DNA from: Elusimicrobia bacterium RIFOXYB2_FULL_49_7
GTDB lineage: Bacteria; Fibrobacterota; OXYB2-FULL-49-7
Assembly (NCBI GenBank): GCA_001800515.1
Contig: MGVN01000226.1
Coordinates: forward strand, 6,430 to 29,699
Direction: 5' to 3'
DNA: 23,270 nucleotides
Shown: one piece after another, positions 18,001 to 23,270 of the stretch
Numbering within the stretch: the first letter of the stretch is position 1
Layout of the letters: every line of letters starts with the position of its first letter
The notes under the pieces: model-generated
Database searches by the model: none
What the model saw: the letters and a program-made list of their open reading frames with translations, nothing else
What the model was told of the DNA's origin: nothing
Translations under genes and position numbers: made by a program

Positions 18001-18617
18001 GCCAACATCTTGACCGTGCGATCCTTTTCATTGACCAAGTCTGCAATACGGGCCAGATCATCCCCGGTTTTGAGCAGGTTTTTTAACGCCTCTTTTCGCT
18101 GACTGCGATATTTGTTGATACCCGCGGCCTCCTCAAACATGATACGCCGCTCTTCATCCTTTTCAGAGAGCAGCGTATCGATCATTTTCTGCTCCATCAG
18201 GGAATAGGAGCCGATACCCATCCCTGTGTCGAAAAAGAGACTGGTGATATCCTTCAAACGACAGAGTTTCTTATTGATAAGGTATTCGCTCTCACCGGTA
18301 CGGAAAATACGGCGGGTAATCTGAACCGTGGCGCTGTCAGTGGGCAAAGCGCGGTCCTCGTTCTCGATGGAGAGGGTCACTTCCGCGAAATTGAGCGGTT
18401 TCCGACGAATAGTGCCGCTAAAGACCACATCCTCCATCTTTTCGCAACGGAGGGTTTTCACCCTTTGTTCACCCAGTACCCATCGAATTGCATCAATGAT
18501 ATTGGATTTACCGCATCCGTTGGGCCCCACAATGGCTGTTAAACCTTCGTTGAAAGTAACGGAATGGACGTCGGCAAAGGACTTGAAACCGCTAATTTTG
18601 AGCTGTTTTAAGTGCAT
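15021..18617 (-). CDS. smc: Chromosome segregation ATPase SMC
   Basis: At 1198 residues this is a full-length bacterial SMC. The N-terminal head starts MHLKQLKISGFKSF and has Walker A GPNGCGKSN (31-39), then FFDTGMGIGSYSLMEQ and FEEAAGINKYR of the Q-loop region. Long heptad-rich coiled coils flank a hinge at about 519-670 (GISGIVADAIDV, YILADTEAAAQAAI, GVIGWADRFV, HGIVRGGEFG). The C-terminal head has LSGGERALTA (from 1092), Walker B CILDEVD (D1120, E1121), a D-loop GPLDD and switch H1152. SMC dimers with ScpA/ScpB compact and separate the chromosome; the partner genes are not here. The ATG follows GGGGTGAC closely. A sigma70-like promoter and dyad-symmetric sites lie just upstream. Confidence 0.97.
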   Translation of the reverse strand: MHLKQLKISGFKSFADVHSVTFNEGLTAIVGPNGCGKSNIIDAIRWVLGEQRVKTLRCEKMEDVVFSGTIRRKPLNFAEVTLSIENEDRALPTDSATVQITRRIFRTGESEYLINKKLCRLKDITSLFFDTGMGIGSYSLMEQKMIDTLLSEKDEERRIMFEEAAGINKYRSQRKEALKNLLKTGDDLARIADLVNEKDRTVKMLARHVVKAEKYREYRTELVQLDVAVCSRVFGEVNEKIREVSRDHAGALTEKEKLAAEIATAESGIEQQELLALEREEKLQAISRELSDLTRRQHDLESQLLSRGEKIEGAHRAIATTEQYQGKLNENIAQLGNEQGDAEEQLIRLSTLVKEAEGDYLAARREFDEFEIGVAEKRLNLNENQQAKIRFMEEETDLKSRLEKIKSDIGNLRSNRTEIERVMAEGRYRTEQCEEQIRLCRESLSQVSAESLNLSGSRDQLVERIASEENRFRTLLEQEKTLEAHLISDEKKLEFFEQMKKNHEGYKEAVRAVVESGISGISGIVADAIDVAPEFVAGIEAALGSRVQYILADTEAAAQAAIRFLREGKMGKASFVVQNQVRGRHRSPEIDNLGRLDGVIGWADRFVKLRGDQGELASLLLGDVLLIRDASMVERIREQCGDFAVYCITPDGDLHTTHGIVRGGEFGNQELGLLSRTQVLETLHENVGKYRVQIEEKIRDKKTALLTVEEAKTALLEIDEKLNSGRRLQQEQEGNIRHLDEEVLRVQSRENEALERLKGLDQRLEEWAAAEGRIMADLQILEEKKTEVESFILLLNQEVTALEEQRFKVTETVKNAEVRLAGVKQEAINLKRNAERLAEEIARAYASLDQGREAKNRYEVEIEDYRRHMDELAQEKERCQNSIKTVEAEEKARREELAVLRNEISNVRKVSKEQEKVLAVHTEKLHECEMSLERLNEKKRSMVERIWEEYEKDLNGLIDEDKALAVTEEEARDKIEILRKRLKTIGPNVNLSVLEDYEGEKKSFDELSLQKADLESAKHTLEQLIRKLDKEACEKFLSTFNQVRENFRSVFLDLFEGGEADIRLEEHEDPLQAKIAIYARPSGKSMKSINLLSGGERALTATSLLFGLYLVKPSPYCILDEVDGPLDDANIGRFIRLIRRFSERTQFLVISHNKKTMAACDILYGVTLAEPGVSRLVSVSLATESDEKKIDELMALRA

Positions 18618-18631
18618 GTCACCCCACAGGT

Positions 18632-18646
18632 TGAGTATGATACTCA
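18632..18646. repeat. 15-base palindrome in the smc leader
   Basis: TGAGTAT-G-ATACTCA is a perfect 7+1+7 dyad centred at 18639, some 15 bases before the smc ATG. It could be an operator half or form a small RNA hairpin next to the ribosome site. A smaller dyad, TAATG-T-CATTA, follows at 18649-18659. No known regulator can be named from the sequence alone. Confidence 0.6.
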
Positions 18647-18664
18647 GCTAATGTCATTATACTG

Positions 18665-18690
18665 GAAAAACACAATCGATTGTGATTTTC
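18665..18690. promoter_or_regulatory. Probable operator overlapping the smc transcription start
   Basis: The 14-base core CACAATCGATTGTG (18671-18684) is a perfect palindrome. After one A:A mismatch the symmetry continues as GAAAA and TTTTC to give 12 of 13 matched pairs over 26 bases. The site begins about seven bases downstream of the -10 element at 18702-18697, so it covers the predicted start of transcription, a classic position for a repressor. The binding protein is unknown. Confidence 0.55.
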
Positions 18691-18696
18691 GGGTAT

Positions 18697-18726
18697 AAGA
18701 TAGCTACATATTGTGGAAAGTGTCAA
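18697..18726 (-). promoter_or_regulatory. Sigma70-like promoter for smc
   Basis: Reading the minus strand, a perfect -35 TTGACA (18726-18721) is followed after 18 bases by TATCTT (18702-18697). Very AT-rich DNA with a TTTTATTC/GAATAAAA hairpin (18740-18760) lies upstream and could act as an UP-like element. Transcription would start near 18690, giving a leader of about 73 bases before the smc ATG. The consensus model is for housekeeping sigma factors generally and may differ in this phylum. Confidence 0.6.
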
Positions 18727-18814
18727 TAGAGAAAACAAATTTTATTCGAAAAGAATAAAAATCAATACCATATTTAGGGGTGAAGAGGATAGAAGAGAAG
18801 GCTCTATAATGGGA

Positions 18815-19603
18815 TTAAGCTGCCCGAGCAGCCAGAATGGATTCCACGTTGTAGTGGAAATCCGGGTTAAGCCGCTTTAATTCCGCGGAAAGGATACGGA
18901 GTAAATCACGATCTTCGGAATGGTGCCCTTTTTTCCAGGACGAAAGGTGACAGAGAAATTCGTCCATGAGCTGCACATAAACCCGGGAGTCCACCCCCTC
19001 CTTATGAATGATGTTCTTATGGATGAAATGGAACCACTCGCCATCCGAGAATTTCTCAATAAACCCGAAATAGTGTTCTGAAATATGGTAAAACAGGTTG
19101 AGATACACCGGAAAATGGGCGGACAGCTTGCTTAATACCTCGCTCACCCCGTCCGCTCTGCCGCGCAGTTTGTGCTGATATTCGGCTGCCTCCGCATAAT
19201 AGGCCCGCGCACGGGCAATATACACCTCATCACTCAGCCGGAAAAAAGCGTGATGCGTTGGCACGTTCTTGTTGATACCGCGAAGGATTCCTATCATAAA
19301 AAAGAGATGGTCCGCAGTATGCTTATAAAGATAAAAACGTTCCCGCAAATCCTGGTATTCGGATTGACGGGCAATTAGGTCAGACTCATATAAATGAACA
19401 TATTTGCGTGTCTCTGCTAAGTAGGTGGGGTGAGAGAAATTCTTCAATACCTGGGCAGCATAGACATTCACATCCTCATCCAGGCAAAGCGAATTGGAGC
19501 GGACGCCGGTTTCAATACGTGCGGTAATGATCAGGTTTAGAAAATAGTTTAAACTATCTTCTGTTGCCTGTTTGCTGACATTGTAGAATTTTTCGTTCTT
19601 CAT
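18815..19603 (-). CDS. Conserved-looking protein of unknown function (262 residues)
   Basis: I do not recognise a named family. The protein is soluble, with no signal peptide or transmembrane segment, and appears mostly alpha-helical. It is rich in aromatic residues and histidine: HTADHLFFMIG, THHAFFRL, YHISEHYFGF and WFHFIHKNIIHKEG. It begins with a helix containing NYFLNLIITARIETG and has an acidic segment CLDEDVNVYAAQVL that looks constrained. Clustered histidines and acidic residues in helices could bind metal, but no canonical site can be drawn. It faces away from the MFS gene and stands about 200 bases upstream of smc in the same direction, separated by the smc promoter, so it is probably its own unit. 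The frame, composition and codon use look like a real gene. Only a weak ribosome site is visible before the ATG. Confidence 0.8.
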   Translation of the reverse strand: MKNEKFYNVSKQATEDSLNYFLNLIITARIETGVRSNSLCLDEDVNVYAAQVLKNFSHPTYLAETRKYVHLYESDLIARQSEYQDLRERFYLYKHTADHLFFMIGILRGINKNVPTHHAFFRLSDEVYIARARAYYAEAAEYQHKLRGRADGVSEVLSKLSAHFPVYLNLFYHISEHYFGFIEKFSDGEWFHFIHKNIIHKEGVDSRVYVQLMDEFLCHLSSWKKGHHSEDRDLLRILSAELKRLNPDFHYNVESILAARAA

Positions 19604-19685
19604 GGCTTTTTACCGCTTCATCCTCTCATTTATCAATATCGGCCTTTTGAAAGTTTTCCTTTAATATTTGGTCGCTCAAACACCC

Positions 19686-19806
19686 TATAATAGTTCATTT
19701 TTTCGGATTCCCTCATCCTATTCACACCAACGACTTAGAGCCCGTATCGGATTAGTCGATATGGAAAATTGCAGAGAAAACCCTTCATTCTGATTCCTCT
19801 GCAATT
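19686..19806 (+). promoter_or_regulatory. MFS gene upstream region: -10-like element and leader inverted repeat
   Basis: The 218-base gap between two divergent genes holds a perfect TATAAT (19686-19691) without a recognisable -35 partner at normal spacing. Downstream, AATTGCAGAG (19767-19776) and CTCTGCAATT (19797-19806) form a perfect 10-bp inverted repeat with a 20-base loop, ending 15 bases before the MFS ATG. It could be an operator or an RNA hairpin controlling translation, since no Shine-Dalgarno sequence is seen. Confidence 0.4.
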
Positions 19807-19821
19807 ATATTTTAATCTTTT

Positions 19822-21060
19822 ATGTTGGCACCGCTAAAAAAGAGCGAACTGCGCATCATCGCTTTTTCTCTCTTCATGCTCACCTCCGGCATGTCCCTTA
19901 TCGGCCCGTTGATGCCTATTTATATCACCCAGCTTGGCAACTTCGCCCCACGCGACGCAGCACGCTGGGCAGGCCTAATCGAAGGTATCACCTTTATCAT
20001 GAGCGCCATATTTTCTCCCATCTGGGGTATGTTGGGCGACCGCTTCGGCCGAAAAAGCATGGTTTTGCGCGCTTTTTTCGGCATGAGCATCACCATGGCG
20101 CTTCTCTCTCTTTGCCAAACCCCGCTTCAGATGTTCTTTGTGCGAATGGTGCATGGATGCATTGCAGGTGCCATCTCCGCCTCCATTGCCTTGGTGAGTA
20201 CCCGGGTCGAGGAAAAAGAAATGGGCTCCACCCTCGGCCTGCTCCATTCCTTTATTTTGGCCGGAACCGTGGGCGGTCCATTTATCGGCGGTCTGCTCGC
20301 TGACGCCTTTGGCTTTCAGCTCTGTTTTTTCATCACCTCCGCCATCCTGCTCTGTTGCGGCGCTTTGATTGCCTTCTATATTCCGGCCACCCAGGAAAAC
20401 AAACCAAAGAACGGCCACCATTACACCTTATCGGATAATTTCCGTTACTACTTCGGCAATCGCCAGCTTAGGCTGATTTCCGCGGTTCTGCTTCTCTCAC
20501 AAATGGCGCGCATGGGACAAAAGCCCATTGTTCCACTCTTTATCAGTTCCCTGAGCTCGAACCTCACCTGCCTGCCCACAGTGGTTGGATCCGTTTTCGG
20601 GTTATCCGGATTGGCGGCCGCCCTGTCCGTAAAATTCTGGGGTAAACGGGCCGACAAGTACGGCTTTCGGGCCACCCTCCTCCTGACCTTATCCGGCGCC
20701 GCCTTTTTCACCCTCGGCATGCCTCTGTCGCAAGCCATCTGGCAGATTGCTCTTTTTCATGCACTGGCCGGGCTTTTCAATTCCGGCACCACGCCGCTGC
20801 TTCAGTCGCTCATTGCTTTGAATTCGGAAAAAACAAGGCGGGGCTGCGTATATGGTACGGTCATGATCTTCCAGATGCTGGGAAACGCAGCCGGCCCTAT
20901 GTTGGGCGGGGTGGTAAGCGAGCAATTCGGGTTTCGACTCTCTCTCTTTTTGCTGGGTCTGCTTTTTATTGTGGGTTGGTTCCTGGTCCGCTTTAAGATG
21001 AAGGAAAAAGAGAGCGACTATCGAGTAGCGGACGCCATTTCAGAATCCGAGGCAGAGTAG
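19822..21060 (+). CDS. Major facilitator superfamily transporter (multidrug-efflux-like)
   Basis: A 412-residue inner-membrane protein with twelve predicted hydrophobic helices in two halves. The first helix region reads FSLFMLTSGMSLIGPLMPIY, and the loop between helices 2 and 3 carries MFS motif A as GDRFGRKSM (72-80). A related but weaker GKRADKYG lies in the matching loop of the second half. The layout and the helix-1 sequence resemble MdtG-type drug:H+ antiporters, but the substrate cannot be read from sequence. No Shine-Dalgarno box precedes the ATG at 19822; the next methionine is within helix 1, so this start is the only sensible one. An inverted repeat lies just upstream. It converges on the HEPN/MNT pair with 39 bases between stops and no clear terminator there. 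Confidence 0.88.
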   Translation: MLAPLKKSELRIIAFSLFMLTSGMSLIGPLMPIYITQLGNFAPRDAARWAGLIEGITFIMSAIFSPIWGMLGDRFGRKSMVLRAFFGMSITMALLSLCQTPLQMFFVRMVHGCIAGAISASIALVSTRVEEKEMGSTLGLLHSFILAGTVGGPFIGGLLADAFGFQLCFFITSAILLCCGALIAFYIPATQENKPKNGHHYTLSDNFRYYFGNRQLRLISAVLLLSQMARMGQKPIVPLFISSLSSNLTCLPTVVGSVFGLSGLAAALSVKFWGKRADKYGFRATLLLTLSGAAFFTLGMPLSQAIWQIALFHALAGLFNSGTTPLLQSLIALNSEKTRRGCVYGTVMIFQMLGNAAGPMLGGVVSEQFGFRLSLFLLGLLFIVGWFLVRFKMKEKESDYRVADAISESEAE

Positions 21061-21099
21061 AGCGGGGTTGGCTTTTTTAATATGTATCTATCTTTGCCT

Positions 21100-21408
21100 T
21101 TACTTCAATCTTTCGTAAAAAATCCGGCCCACCCGGTCGATATGCTCGCGTAATTCCGAATTAGCCAAAAGCGCATAAATGGATAGATCAACCGTGTAAG
21201 GCAGCAGAGCATCGTCCAGTGCGGACATGATTCTTCCAAGACGTTCACGGGTCAAATCTTGACCAATCAGGGTCAGATCAATATCCGATCCCGGTTTATA
21301 ATTTCCCTTGGCGCGTGAACCGTATAGCAACGCTTTTTCTATCTCCGGAAAGCGGGCAAAAACAGCATGAAGGGTTGCCACCGTGGCAGCAGAGAGTCCG
21401 TGATTCAT
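21100..21408 (-). CDS. Minimal nucleotidyltransferase (MNT), antitoxin-type partner of HEPN protein
   Basis: This 102-residue protein is a stand-alone minimal nucleotidyltransferase. Residues 30-44 give the GSx10DxD catalytic motif exactly: G30, S31, then ten residues, then D42 and D44, inside LLYGSRAKG...SDIDLTL. In HEPN/MNT pairs such as MntA/HepT, the MNT enzyme transfers AMP to a tyrosine near the HEPN active site and silences it. The gene follows the HEPN-like gene with an ATGA overlap (4 bases), so translation is coupled. The HI0073/HI0074 pair of Haemophilus is the closest described layout (established for the family; assignment here inferred). The motif is intact, so it is probably active. 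Confidence 0.88.
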   Translation of the reverse strand: MNHGLSAATVATLHAVFARFPEIEKALLYGSRAKGNYKPGSDIDLTLIGQDLTRERLGRIMSALDDALLPYTVDLSIYALLANSELREHIDRVGRIFYERLK

Positions 21409-21833
21409 CCGGCGCTTTCCGTCTGTTTCGCCAATCCGGAAAATTTCTCGGACAGGGCTTTAAAGGCCGGATAGTATAGGTGGATGATATTATCGGCAAT
21501 CGACATGGCCGTATCGGAATCATAGGTGTGGGAGGTCAGGTTTCTGTCCGCAATCATTTTCATCCAGTCTTCACCCTGTTCAACCAGTCCGTTCTGATAG
21601 GCGCTGCGCGCGGCATCCTTGGAACCGATGAGTCCCGAGATTCCTTTTTCCTCCAGATAATCCTTGAGCACATTCCAGGCAAGCTCATGGGTGAATTCAA
21701 AACCCTGAATCAGTCCCTGCTGCTCCAACAGGGACAGAGAACGGGTCTGTGACAGGGCCACGGCATCTTCCACGGTTTTAAAGGCCTTTAGGAAATTGCT
21801 GAATCGCTGTTTCCAGCGTATGTCCACCGCCAT
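21405..21833 (-). CDS. HEPN-like protein, nucleotidyltransferase substrate-binding (HI0074) family
   Basis: A 142-residue all-helical protein of the HI0074 kind. Typical segments are RWKQRFSNFLKAF (6-18), QGLIQGFEFTHELAWNVLKDYLE (39-61), SKDAARSAYQNGLV (71-84) and RNLTSHTYD (97-105). The last contains R97, H102 and Y104, that is Rx4HxY, the RNase motif of HEPN toxins plus the tyrosine that MNT partners modify in HepT. This suggests a toxin role, though many HI0074 proteins have no tested toxicity. GGAGG sits about seven bases before the ATG. A promoter-like TTGATT/TATTTT pair lies at 21903-21874. It is the first gene of the pair. Confidence 0.87.
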   Translation of the reverse strand: MAVDIRWKQRFSNFLKAFKTVEDAVALSQTRSLSLLEQQGLIQGFEFTHELAWNVLKDYLEEKGISGLIGSKDAARSAYQNGLVEQGEDWMKMIADRNLTSHTYDSDTAMSIADNIIHLYYPAFKALSEKFSGLAKQTESAG

Positions 21834-21873
21834 TCAAACCTCCGGATGAAAAGAAACCAAATGAACAGGTTAA

Positions 21874-21903
21874 AAAATAGGCCCTTATAAAGAGGGAAAT
21901 CAA
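21874..21903 (-). promoter_or_regulatory. Putative promoter of the HEPN/MNT pair
   Basis: On the minus strand TTGATT (21903-21898) is followed by an 18-base spacer and TATTTT (21879-21874). This places the transcript start near 21867, about 34 bases before the HEPN ATG. Both boxes deviate from consensus. Confidence 0.4.
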
Positions 21904-21940
21904 CCCTTCTTTGGCGATTTTTTCTCTATTCAAAACATCC

Positions 21941-21963
21941 GATGTGACAGATTCTGTCACATC
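21941..21963. promoter_or_regulatory. Perfect 23-base palindrome between two divergent toxin-antitoxin pairs
   Basis: Arms GATGTGACAGA (21941-21951) and TCTGTCACATC (21953-21963) are perfect reverse complements around T21952. It lies 38 bases upstream of the HEPN promoter -35 and about 110 bases before the brnT ATG, within a 238-base gap. No T-run follows on either strand, so an operator is more likely than a terminator. It resembles a CRP/FNR site (TGTGA...TCACA) but the half-sites are nine bases apart rather than six. Confidence 0.6.
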
Positions 21964-22016
21964 TTCATCGTTCCAACACAGCACAGCGTAAATGAAAAAC
22001 AGCACCTTCAATTATA

Positions 22017-22050
22017 TTTATTATATGCAATACTATTTTATTTATTATAT
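22017..22050 (+). repeat. Direct repeat TTTATTATAT upstream of brnT
   Basis: TTTATTATAT occurs at 22017-22026 and again at 22041-22050, 24 bases apart, in an AT-rich stretch where the brnTA promoter should be. Two repeats on nearly the same helix face could be antitoxin binding sites, but low complexity makes chance plausible. Confidence 0.35.
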
Positions 22051-22071
22051 TATTTAACATGGAATCCTTTA

Positions 22072-22338
22072 ATGAATTTCGAATGGGATGAGAAAAAAAA
22101 TAATGCCAACATTGCAAAACATGGGATTTCTTTTGATGTTGCCATGCAAGCTTTTCTGGATACAAACCGGAGAATCCGGCTTAATTCCAAACACTCCTCA
22201 ACAGAGTTACGGTATTATTGTCCGGGCAAAGTGAACGAACGAATTTTAACAGTCAGGTTCATTATTCGCAACGGGAAAATCAGAATTATCGGTGCCGGAT
22301 ACTGGCGGGAAGGAAGAAAAATATATGAAAAAGAATAA
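22072..22338 (+). CDS. brnT: BrnT family type II toxin
   Basis: This 88-residue protein spans the full BrnT fold: MNFEWDEKKNNANIAKHGISF at the N-terminus (conserved xFEWDExKxxxNxxKHGxxF), the HSSTE segment (41-45), and ERILTVRFIIRNGKIRIIGA (56-75) near the end, matching the usual RxLxVxxxxRxxxIRIISA. BrnT toxins are RelE-fold RNases that block translation, neutralised by BrnA. Here the usual IISAR is IIGAG, so the arginine commonly found after the alanine is a glycine, followed by YWREGRK. Activity may differ, so it could be a weakened toxin. The ATG at 22072 lacks a strong ribosome site. It overlaps brnA by 14 bases and is transcribed away from the HEPN/MNT pair. Confidence 0.9.
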   Translation: MNFEWDEKKNNANIAKHGISFDVAMQAFLDTNRRIRLNSKHSSTELRYYCPGKVNERILTVRFIIRNGKIRIIGAGYWREGRKIYEKE

Positions 22339-22579
22339 CGGTTACACTCATGCACCTGAGGATATAGCTGATGAGCTTCAGAACTCGGTCGCTATTCCGG
22401 ATTTTCTGCCATCCCCTGCAGCCATTGCCGAGTCGTTAAAAAAACAGACTACCATAACCATTACCATGAAACTGAAAAAAGACACTGTAGAACGATACAA
22501 ACGGTTTGCCGCAAAGAACGATATAAAATATCAAACCTTTGTTTCAACCATTCTGGATAATTACGCTAAACAACTTTAA
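22325..22579 (+). CDS. brnA: BrnA family antitoxin
   Basis: The 84-residue product from ATG 22325 begins MKKNNGYTHAPEDIADELQ. Its C-terminal half has a ribbon-helix-helix-like region: the strand TTITITMKLKKDTVERYKRF followed by NDIKYQTFVSTILDNYAKQL, comparable with BrnA/CopG DNA-binding domains. BrnA binds and neutralises BrnT and represses its own promoter. GGAAGGAAG (about 22309-22317) lies about eight bases ahead of this ATG. A longer frame from 22292 is open but would start inside brnT with no ribosome site, so I prefer 22325. Its stop codon overlaps the stop of the convergent hydrogenase-like gene. Confidence 0.88.
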   Translation: MKKNNGYTHAPEDIADELQNSVAIPDFLPSPAAIAESLKKQTTITITMKLKKDTVERYKRFAAKNDIKYQTFVSTILDNYAKQL

Positions 22580-23270
22580 ACAGGTACCCGTTTTCCCAAA
22601 AAGCGGAGCAAGCCGTCCAGAATAGTCAGCGGATGGGGCGGGCAACCGGGAATGTACAAATCCACAGGCACCACGGACTCACTGCCGCCCAAGACCTCCG
22701 GATGACCGATAAAGGGGCCGCCGGAGATAGCGCAGGCGCCAACAGCAATCACAATCTTAGGCGAAGGAATAGCGTCATAAGTCTTTCGTAACGCGACCTC
22801 CATGTTGCGCGACACCGGCCCGGTGATGAGCAGTCCGTCCGCATGACGGGGTGCCGCCACAATCTGAATCCCAAAACGGCCCAAATCAAAAACCACGGTG
22901 GTAAGCACATTGATGTCCGCTTCGCACGCATTGCACCCGCCTGCACTCACCTGACGCAGTTTGAGCGACCGGCCGAACAATCGGCGAATTTCCTTGCCTG
23001 CCGCTTCCGCCCGCTGATACTCCCCTTCCGTATAAACAAGCGCTGCCCGCGAATTAGCCGCCAACTGATGATCCGTGGTAAATGAAATGGCTTTCTTCGG
23101 ACACGCCTCAAGACAATCGAGGCAGAAAAGACAGCGGCCCAGGTCCATCTCGACTTTTTCTTTTTTCCGGATTGCTTTGACCGGACAAACCGTTTCGCAC
23201 ACCCTGCAATCCGACTGACAAAGTCCATGATCTATCTTGGGCAATCCACGAAAACGATCCGGCAACACCG
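22576..23270 (-). CDS. Ferredoxin-NuoB/HycG fusion: small subunit of a group 4 [NiFe]-hydrogenase or complex I-like enzyme (5' end outside window)
   Basis: The visible 230 residues contain two [4Fe-4S] motifs, C17/C21/C24/C28 followed by proline and C46/C49/C52/C56 followed by proline (CLFCLDCLEACP). A NuoB/small-subunit domain follows, with GGCNACEADI (C112, C115), VGACAISGGPF (C179) and PGCPPHP (C209). The four cysteines fit the N2-type proximal cluster. Such fusions occur in membrane-bound hydrogenases and formate hydrogenlyase relatives, passing electrons between the large subunit and a donor. The first visible in-frame start is GTG 23266-23268 with only two bases before it. The opening PDRFRGLP resembles an internal segment of related proteins, so the true start probably lies further right, off the window. 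Other subunits would be outside too, so the exact complex is unknown. Confidence 0.85.
   Translation of the reverse strand, partial: VLPDRFRGLPKIDHGLCQSDCRVCETVCPVKAIRKKEKVEMDLGRCLFCLDCLEACPKKAISFTTDHQLAANSRAALVYTEGEYQRAEAAGKEIRRLFGRSLKLRQVSAGGCNACEADINVLTTVVFDLGRFGIQIVAAPRHADGLLITGPVSRNMEVALRKTYDAIPSPKIVIAVGACAISGGPFIGHPEVLGGSESVVPVDLYIPGCPPHPLTILDGLLRFLGKRVPV

Noticed and set aside
16863..18086. 407-codon open frame on the plus strand
   Set aside because: It lies entirely antisense to smc, has no recognisable domain or ribosome site, and follows from the codon bias of the real gene.
18740..18760. TTTTATTC/GAATAAAA hairpin as a terminator of the 262-residue gene
   Set aside because: The stem is almost all A-T and no U-run follows it on the minus strand; it is better seen as AT-rich DNA upstream of the smc promoter.
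21943..21961. CRP/FNR-type binding site
   Set aside because: TGTGA and TCACA are present, but nine bases separate them instead of the six needed, so it is reported only as an unassigned palindrome.
22292..22324. Longer N-terminal extension of BrnA
   Set aside because: The upstream ATG lies inside brnT without a ribosome site, and the extension has no BrnA-like sequence.

Overview
The window looks like bacterial chromosome from the FCB side of the tree (Bacteroidota, Fibrobacterota and related candidate phyla). The main pointer is a type IX secretion (T9SS) C-terminal sorting domain on the leucine-rich-repeat protein at 4886-5728, next to a very large secreted protein built from a papain-like domain, FG-GAP/VCBS repeats and a beta-helix. 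No rRNA or other phylogenetic marker is present, so the lineage is an inference. Core genes are moderately GC-rich. The stretch from about 3340 to 5740 is clearly AT-richer.

Left region (1-5868, minus strand). One open frame of at least 1624 codons runs off the left edge. It is preceded by a small LRR protein with a T9SS tail, and the two probably form a secreted or surface operon. Just upstream is a 36-codon remnant of a Trm112-like protein that stops before the second half of its family. The remnant ends where the AT-rich DNA begins, which suggests the surface genes arrived by insertion.

Central region (5971-18617). A lone GH130 glycoside phosphorylase (plus strand) converges on a long minus-strand series. 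In transcription order this series is smc, an orphan MalK/UgpC-type ABC ATPase, a flippase-like (LPG synthase TM family) protein, a YfhO-type membrane protein, an RmlD-like reductase, a hybrid GT2/CoA-binding-domain membrane protein, and accA. From the ATPase onward the genes are separated by 21 bases or less, or overlap, so they look like one envelope and lipid operon. The smc gene has a good sigma70-like promoter followed by three dyad-symmetric sites before its start codon.

Right region (18815-23270). An unrecognised 262-residue protein is divergent from an MFS transporter. Two toxin-antitoxin-like pairs then lie back to back: a HEPN/MNT pair (minus) and BrnT/BrnA (plus). A perfect 23-base palindrome sits in the gap between them. 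The window ends inside the small subunit of a NuoB-like or group 4 [NiFe]-hydrogenase complex, fused to a two-cluster ferredoxin domain.

No tRNA, rRNA, CRISPR array, transposase or complete mobile element was found. Every gap between genes is shorter than 300 bases, and the larger ones are described as regulatory regions. The most unusual items are the split papain-like domain in a composition-mosaic giant protein, the truncated Trm112-like gene at the composition boundary, the GT2/CoA-binding fusion without its transferase domain, and the dyad cluster upstream of smc.
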